Assembly (NCBI GenBank): GCA_044432885.1
Contig: JAWXUG010000050.1
Coordinates: 1 to 10,368, forward strand
DNA length: 10,368 nucleotides
DNA from: CAYJNO01 sp044432885
GTDB taxonomy: Bacteria; Bacillota_I; Bacilli_A; Erysipelotrichales; Erysipelotrichaceae
Reading direction: 5' to 3'
This document shows positions 6,646-10,368 of the stretch, piece by piece (the first letter of the stretch is position 1; each line of letters opens with the position of its first letter). The notes under the pieces are model-generated. The model was not told where the DNA came from. It made no database searches and saw only the letters and a program-made list of their open reading frames with translations. The translations under genes and the position numbers were made by a program.

Positions 6646-7051
6646 AGTATATTGGATTAATGTCTAGTTGTTGATGGATATCCGAAATACATAGCTGAAG
6701 ATTACCACTTAACTCATAATAGTATTCAAGTTTCTCAAGATAGAGAGCACTTTGCTCAGGATTATCTATAGTAGCTTTATATAAAGTAGCCATTTCATAA
6801 TATTTACCAAGCGCAAAGTAGGATTGATATTCTTCACTTGTTCTTTTATCTACCCCGATATCATTCACTCTATCTACTAAACGATAATATTCTTGATCTT
6901 CGATGTACCAGCTTAAAGTTGATGTGCTGGGTGTATAGCTATAGGATAGGGCACTGATTATTTCTGTGATAAACGTAGCCGCAAAAATAAACAAGAAGAA
7001 AGATAAGAAGATGATGATCATAATGTTAAGACTAGATTTTAATTTATTCAT
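6644..7051 (-). CDS. Single-TM protein, short paralogue lacking the zinc ribbon
   Basis: I do not recognise this 135-residue protein as a named family. It begins with a few basic residues and one hydrophobic segment (about 9-36), followed by a soluble, tyrosine- and glutamate-rich domain predicted outside the membrane. The stretch LSWYIEDQEYYRLVDR (46-61) resembles LDAWYEDQDYDAI and LDRFEEDYDF in the two proteins encoded upstream, at the same position just after the membrane segment. It is therefore probably a shortened member of the same set that has lost the N-terminal zinc ribbon. Residues about 74-120 look like paired helices, possibly TPR-like. It overlaps the upstream gene by 8 nt (ATGAATAA), with the strong Shine-Dalgarno GAGGAGG on the minus strand. 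Function unknown. Confidence 0.75.
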   Translation of the reverse strand: MNKLKSSLNIMIIIFLSFFLFIFAATFITEIISALSYSYTPSTSTLSWYIEDQEYYRLVDRVNDIGVDKRTSEEYQSYFALGKYYEMATLYKATIDNPEQSALYLEKLEYYYELSGNLQLCISDIHQQLDINPIY

Positions 7052-7781
7052 TGATGAAAGCCTCCTCTATAATGGTGCTTACCTTTCCTTCATTTAATGT
7101 TTCGAATGATAAGGCATCCTCTATGCTTACATTCAAATAAGTGTGAAGCAACTGATTAATCAAAAAAGTCATTTGATCAATAGATATTTCATGTTGGCCA
7201 GAAAATTGCAGTGGATCGTCATATTCGTCTTGATAAGCATAATTGTAAAAAGAAACGATATTACTTGCTAAGTAATCAAAATCACTTGATTCAACAGATT
7301 CGGGTTTTAAATATATTTCGATGATATCTTCGTAGATATAACTATAGCTTCCACTACAATAATAGACAGTACGATAAGTATCAAATGCATCATTCCCATA
7401 AAAAGAATTACTATCGTAATATCCTTTGAATCCTATAAAGTCATAGTCTTCTTCAAAACGATCTAATATGGTAATATGTTTTTCGATGTTGGCAGAAACA
7501 CTAGTATCTTGAATAAAATCAACGATATCCCACGAAAAGCCAATTAAGAAGAAAAACAACACATTAAGAAGTAACAATAGAATGATAATGGTTGTTGAAA
7601 CACTTTTTTTCGCAAATTGTTCATTTTTTTGATAGACATCTTCCCTGGTTTCTTTAAATTGCTCTTGATAGTTTTCCATAAAATCACGTTCTTTTTGAAA
7701 GTATGGATTTTGTGTGCCACAGTATGGACAATAGGCATCTTCCATTTGAAGATTATTGCCACAGTTTTTACATTTAATCAT
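7044..7781 (-). CDS. Zinc-ribbon, single-TM protein of unknown function (second of trio)
   Basis: The 245-residue protein starts with a four-cysteine zinc ribbon (Cys4, Cys7, Cys18, Cys21; CKNCG and CPYCG). A charged linker that may form a coiled coil (about 27-58) follows, then one strongly hydrophobic segment (62-82). The acidic, aromatic-rich C-terminal domain (about 90-245) is expected outside the cell, with the zinc ribbon in the cytoplasm. The post-membrane segment (SVSANIEKHITILDRFEEDYDF) and the late segment (LNVSIEDALSFETL) match the neighbouring zinc-ribbon protein in spacing and character, so the two are likely paralogues. It overlaps both neighbours by 8 nt. The minus-strand Shine-Dalgarno AAAGGA lies about 6 nt before the ATG. 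Zinc-ribbon membrane proteins are often sensors or scaffolds, but no specific role can be given. Confidence 0.85.
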   Translation of the reverse strand: MIKCKNCGNNLQMEDAYCPYCGTQNPYFQKERDFMENYQEQFKETREDVYQKNEQFAKKSVSTTIIILLLLLNVLFFFLIGFSWDIVDFIQDTSVSANIEKHITILDRFEEDYDFIGFKGYYDSNSFYGNDAFDTYRTVYYCSGSYSYIYEDIIEIYLKPESVESSDFDYLASNIVSFYNYAYQDEYDDPLQFSGQHEISIDQMTFLINQLLHTYLNVSIEDALSFETLNEGKVSTIIEEAFINE

Positions 7782-8547
7782 AATAATTCCTTTCTATATC
7801 TAAGAAAAAGCTATCAATCATTTCATAGTCAAAGATTTCTTCTTGATCCGCTTCATCCATGATGTTTATAAATGCTTCTTCACTTATGCCAAAACTTAGT
7901 ATATAAGTCAATTTTTCTTGATGATATTGTTCTAAAAGAACCATTTCTTCCTCAGTATATACGCCATAAGTATAGTAGGTAAGATCGTGATAATAGGTTA
8001 TCGCTATTTCTGATAGTAGGGTATGAAAAGAAAGGTTCAAATCAATGAGTTCTTCACATAAGGCGATATTGGTATATTCGCGATATTCAACGATAAAGTT
8101 ATGATGTGACCATGAATAAAAGCTATAGGGTGAATCTTTTGCGTAATACTCATTTTGATAGGTGACAATGGCATCATAATCTTGGTCTTCATACCATGCG
8201 TCTAATATCGGAAAGGTTTCTTGTTGCCAAGCGATTTGTTGACTTAAAGCATCTGTTGAAACACTATCACTAAAATCGTGTAAGTAGAAGGAAATCCCCG
8301 TAAAAGCTGCAACCATAAACAAGCATAATCCAACGACACTCATAATTTTAAAAGTATGCTTTCCCTGGCGCTTAAACTCTTGTTGATATAGTTGTTTAGA
8401 TACACCATCTAATTCACCTAAGTCATCTTTAATTGATTTCATTTTATGTTTATACTGCTTATGGCTACCTGCTACATTTAAGTATCCGCAATAAGGACAT
8501 CTTGTTTCATTTTCATGAAATTGTGCCCCACAATTTTGACAAATCAT
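7774..8547 (-). CDS. Zinc-ribbon, single-TM protein of unknown function (first of trio)
   Basis: I choose the ATG at 8547 (257 residues) rather than the upstream in-frame ATG at 8595. AAGGGAGAG lies 4 nt before it, MICQNCG starts the domain directly, and the likely -10 at 8586-8581 would put the transcript start after 8595. The zinc ribbon uses Cys3, Cys6, Cys17 and Cys20. A basic linker with a possible amphipathic helix (about 30-66) leads to one membrane segment (about 68-89) and a C-terminal domain rich in Tyr, Glu and Asp, expected outside. WYEDQDYD (118-125) after the membrane segment and FGISEEAFINIMDEADQEEI near the end correspond to segments in the next protein. First gene of a three-gene minus-strand operon. 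No named function is recognised. Confidence 0.85.
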   Translation of the reverse strand: MICQNCGAQFHENETRCPYCGYLNVAGSHKQYKHKMKSIKDDLGELDGVSKQLYQQEFKRQGKHTFKIMSVVGLCLFMVAAFTGISFYLHDFSDSVSTDALSQQIAWQQETFPILDAWYEDQDYDAIVTYQNEYYAKDSPYSFYSWSHHNFIVEYREYTNIALCEELIDLNLSFHTLLSEIAITYYHDLTYYTYGVYTEEEMVLLEQYHQEKLTYILSFGISEEAFINIMDEADQEEIFDYEMIDSFFLDIERNYYD

Positions 8548-8580
8548 TGTACTCTCCCTTTTTTTTAATAAACTATGAAT

Positions 8581-8609
8581 ATTATAGCATTTCATAAATG
8601 TGATTTACA
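8581..8609 (-). promoter_or_regulatory. Promoter of the minus-strand zinc-ribbon operon
   Basis: On the minus strand, TATAAT (8586-8581) is preceded by TGC, making the extended -10 TGCTATAAT. The hexamer 17 bp upstream (8609-8604) is TGTAAA, a weak -35. It lies inside the palindrome TTTACATGTAAA, so a protein bound there would compete with or assist polymerase. Confidence 0.65.
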
Positions 8610-8615
8610 TGTAAA
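8604..8615. promoter_or_regulatory. 12-bp perfect palindrome in the divergent intergenic region
   Basis: TTTACATGTAAA is a perfect dyad about 57 bases inside the divergent gap from the zinc-ribbon start. It covers the -35 of the minus-strand promoter and lies about 40 bp upstream of the plus-strand -35. Its position suggests an operator, but a 12-bp AT-rich palindrome can also occur by chance. Confidence 0.4.
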
Positions 8616-8653
8616 ATAAACAGTAATTAGCTAAAAAAACACTGTTAGTTTAA

Positions 8654-8682
8654 TTGACAAAGACATTTAATAACTATAAAAT
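8654..8682 (+). promoter_or_regulatory. Promoter of the zinc-ribbon/SPFH operon
   Basis: A perfect TTGACA (8654-8659), a 17-bp spacer and TAAAAT (8677-8682) form a strong vegetative-type promoter. The Shine-Dalgarno AGGAG at 8691-8695 is 7 nt before the GTG at 8703. Confidence 0.8.
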
Positions 8683-8702
8683 TTATACAAAGGAGAAGGA
8701 AC

Positions 8703-9446
8703 GTGGAGATATTTTTAGCATTCGTTTTAGTGTTTGCTGTAGCGATAGCAATACTAGTATTTTATATCAAAAGCAAAGCAAGAAAATTATCTAGACAACT
8801 GTTTCAAACTGATTCTCTTATAGATGGCTATCAAAATCAGCTAGAAGAGTTATCAAACATTCCTAAATCCGTTTCGGGAATGACCAGAATATATCTGCCG
8901 CAAATAGCGAAGGACTTTCCAGAATTTAATTACGAGGAATTTAAACAGCGCTCACAAGTCATGTTGTTGTCATCATTTAAGGCAATTAGTAAGAACAACG
9001 TAGGCTTATTAGAAAATGCATCCCCGGATTTAACGAGTAAAATCGCATTGAAAATTGACGATAATATTCAACAGAATCGTAAAGAGACGTATCAAAATGT
9101 GAAAATTCACCAAGCAGAAATTACGGATTATCGTAAGTTGAGCGGAACATGCATTATTACGTTGCAGTATGCTTTAGGATATAAGTATACCTTGTACGAA
9201 GAAAATCGTTTAGTGGATGGTAGTGAAACGCTTAAAGAACAGTGCCGATACAATGTGGATATTATTTATATTCAAGATGTTGGCTTAATGGATAGCACTA
9301 CACAAACAGCATTTGAATCAGTGAAATGTCCTAATTGTGGAGCACCTGTAAAAACACTGGGTCATAAAGTGTGTGAGTATTGTGGATCAAAAGTGGAACA
9401 AGTAAATGTTAGAGTATGGTGTATCAATGATTTTAGAAAAATATAA
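8703..9446 (+). CDS. Membrane-anchored protein with C-terminal zinc ribbon, possibly Tim44-like
   Basis: The 247-residue protein starts at GTG, supported by AGGAG 7 nt upstream. One N-terminal membrane segment (2-22) is followed by basic residues (KSKARK), placing the rest in the cytoplasm. A short helical linker (about 30-55) precedes an alpha/beta domain (about 72-195) whose pattern (DFPEFNYEEFKQRSQVMLLSSFKAI, later strands TCIITLQYALGY and CRYNVDIIYI) resembles the Tim44/NTF2-like fold. A zinc ribbon follows with Cys209, Cys212, Cys224 and Cys227 (CPNCG, CEYCG). The next gene, 17 bases on, encodes an SPFH protein, so this one may anchor or recruit it at the membrane, as membrane proteins encoded with YdjI do in Bacillus. 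The Tim44-like call is tentative; the zinc ribbon and anchor are clear. Confidence 0.85.
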   Translation: MEIFLAFVLVFAVAIAILVFYIKSKARKLSRQLFQTDSLIDGYQNQLEELSNIPKSVSGMTRIYLPQIAKDFPEFNYEEFKQRSQVMLLSSFKAISKNNVGLLENASPDLTSKIALKIDDNIQQNRKETYQNVKIHQAEITDYRKLSGTCIITLQYALGYKYTLYEENRLVDGSETLKEQCRYNVDIIYIQDVGLMDSTTQTAFESVKCPNCGAPVKTLGHKVCEYCGSKVEQVNVRVWCINDFRKI

Positions 9447-9463
9447 ACTAGGAGGAAAAAATT

Positions 9464-10368
9464 ATGGGATTAATTAAAGCTGCATTTAATTCATTATCAG
9501 GATCACTAGCTGATCAATGGTTAGAAGCAATCCAACCAGCAGACATGGGGGTTCAAACCTTAATGACTTATGGTACTGCTGTACGTGCAAATGATTCAAG
9601 ATATGGAAACAAAAAGGGAACTGCAGATATCATTAGTAATGGTTCAAAAATACAAGTGTATGACAATCAATTAATGATGATTATTGATGGTGGTAAAGTG
9701 GTCGATTATACTGCAGAGCCTGGCTATTATACAGTGGATACTTCATCGGCACCATCTCTTTTAAATGGTGAATTTAAAGATACTTTATCCAATGCATGGG
9801 AACGTATTAAATTTGGTGGAACAACACCACAAACACAAAAAGTATATTATATTAATTTACAAGAAGTTAAAGGAATTAAATTTGGTACAAAAAATCCTGT
9901 GAGTTATTATGACACAGAATTAGATGCTGATTTATACATTAGAGCACATGGTTCTTATTCGATTAGAGTAAGCAATCCAATTTTATTTTATCAAGAAGTT
10001 ATGCCACGTAATTTAGATCAAGTAGAAGTGAGCGATGTGAATGAACAATTCTTAAATGAATTCATTTCAGGCTTACAATCATCGATTAATCAAATGTCTG
10101 CTGACGGTATAAGTGTTAGACGTGTGGCTTCTCAATCAACAACCTTATCAAAGTATATGGCTACCGCTCTAGATGAAGATTGGAGACTTACTCGTGGATT
10201 TGAAATCCAAGCAGTAGGGATGGAAGTTTCTTATGATGAAGAAACTAAAGAATTATTCAAACTTCGTTCTCAAGGTGCTATGCTTAAAGATGCATCAGTA
10301 CGTGAAGGATATGTTCAAGGATCGATTGCTCGTGGTATGGAGGCAGCTGGATCAAATGCAAATGGTGC
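9464..10368 (+). CDS. SPFH-domain protein, YdjI-like (5' part, runs off the window)
   Basis: The frame is open from the ATG at 9464 to the window edge, giving 301 residues; GGAGG at 9451-9455 supports the start. There is no N-terminal membrane segment, unlike classical flotillins and stomatins. The SPFH (band 7) domain spans about 25-255, including GGKVVDYTAEPGYYTVD (77-92) and the closing RGFEIQAVGMEVSYDEET (244-261). The segment FKLRSQGAMLKDASVREGYVQ and the small-residue run ARGMEAAGSNANG are typical of YdjI-like proteins (also annotated as virion core protein-like). These usually continue into a Gly/Met-rich stretch and terminal zinc ribbons, which would lie outside the window. In Bacillus, YdjI works with membrane partners to localise PspA under membrane stress. 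No pspA is visible here, so this role is inferred. Confidence 0.9.
   Translation, partial: MGLIKAAFNSLSGSLADQWLEAIQPADMGVQTLMTYGTAVRANDSRYGNKKGTADIISNGSKIQVYDNQLMMIIDGGKVVDYTAEPGYYTVDTSSAPSLLNGEFKDTLSNAWERIKFGGTTPQTQKVYYINLQEVKGIKFGTKNPVSYYDTELDADLYIRAHGSYSIRVSNPILFYQEVMPRNLDQVEVSDVNEQFLNEFISGLQSSINQMSADGISVRRVASQSTTLSKYMATALDEDWRLTRGFEIQAVGMEVSYDEETKELFKLRSQGAMLKDASVREGYVQGSIARGMEAAGSNANG

Noticed and set aside
6703..6712. Another copy of the core ACCACTTAA seen in the LytTR-type repeats
   Set aside because: It is a single copy inside the coding region of the minus-strand short TM gene, and there is no second copy 21 bp away; most likely chance.
7544..7862. Open frames on both strands overlapping the zinc-ribbon genes
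   Set aside because: They are alternative-frame shadows of two well-supported zinc-ribbon proteins and have no recognisable domain or translation signals.
8548..8595. N-terminal extension of the first zinc-ribbon protein from the upstream ATG
   Set aside because: The ATG at 8547 has a strong Shine-Dalgarno and starts the zinc ribbon directly, and the likely -10 hexamer (8586-8581) lies inside the extension.

Overview
The window is AT-rich DNA with strong Shine-Dalgarno sites, TTG/TATAAT-type promoters, short rho-independent terminators and TGA used as a stop codon. Together with the gene families present, this points to a low-GC Bacillota using the standard genetic code. An Erysipelotrichia-like or Clostridia-like gut Firmicute is my best guess, but this is inference. 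I see no rRNA, tRNA, CRISPR array, insertion sequence or phage structural gene. Coding density is high and no gene-free stretch exceeds about 300 bases.

Layout. (1) The 3' end of an unidentified gene (1-63) with its terminator. (2) A two-gene unit of a stand-alone LytTR DNA-binding protein overlapping a LiaF-like membrane protein, preceded by a perfect 14-bp direct repeat at 21-bp period that looks like the LytTR operator. (3) A tight three-gene operon: a small CPHC thioredoxin/glutaredoxin-like protein, a GNAT acetyltransferase and a cardiolipin synthase. (4) A patatin-like phospholipase with its own near-consensus promoter and a terminator that overlaps its stop codon. (5) A UmuC-type Y-family DNA polymerase followed by a YolD-like partner, with a long imperfect dyad over the promoter; this unit ends in a bidirectional terminator. 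(6) On the minus strand, three genes overlapping by 8 nt each: two zinc-ribbon/single-TM proteins and one that keeps the membrane segment but lacks the zinc ribbon. They look like diverged paralogues. (7) Divergent from these, on the plus strand, a membrane protein with a C-terminal zinc ribbon and an SPFH/YdjI-like protein cut by the window edge.

How they fit together. Much of the window concerns the cell envelope: a LytTR/LiaF-like regulatory pair, cardiolipin synthesis, a phospholipase, and a zinc-ribbon plus SPFH cluster resembling PspA-associated membrane-stress modules. The error-prone polymerase pair is a separate DNA-damage-tolerance unit. The least familiar part is the minus-strand zinc-ribbon trio facing the SPFH operon across a shared intergenic region that contains a 12-bp perfect palindrome.
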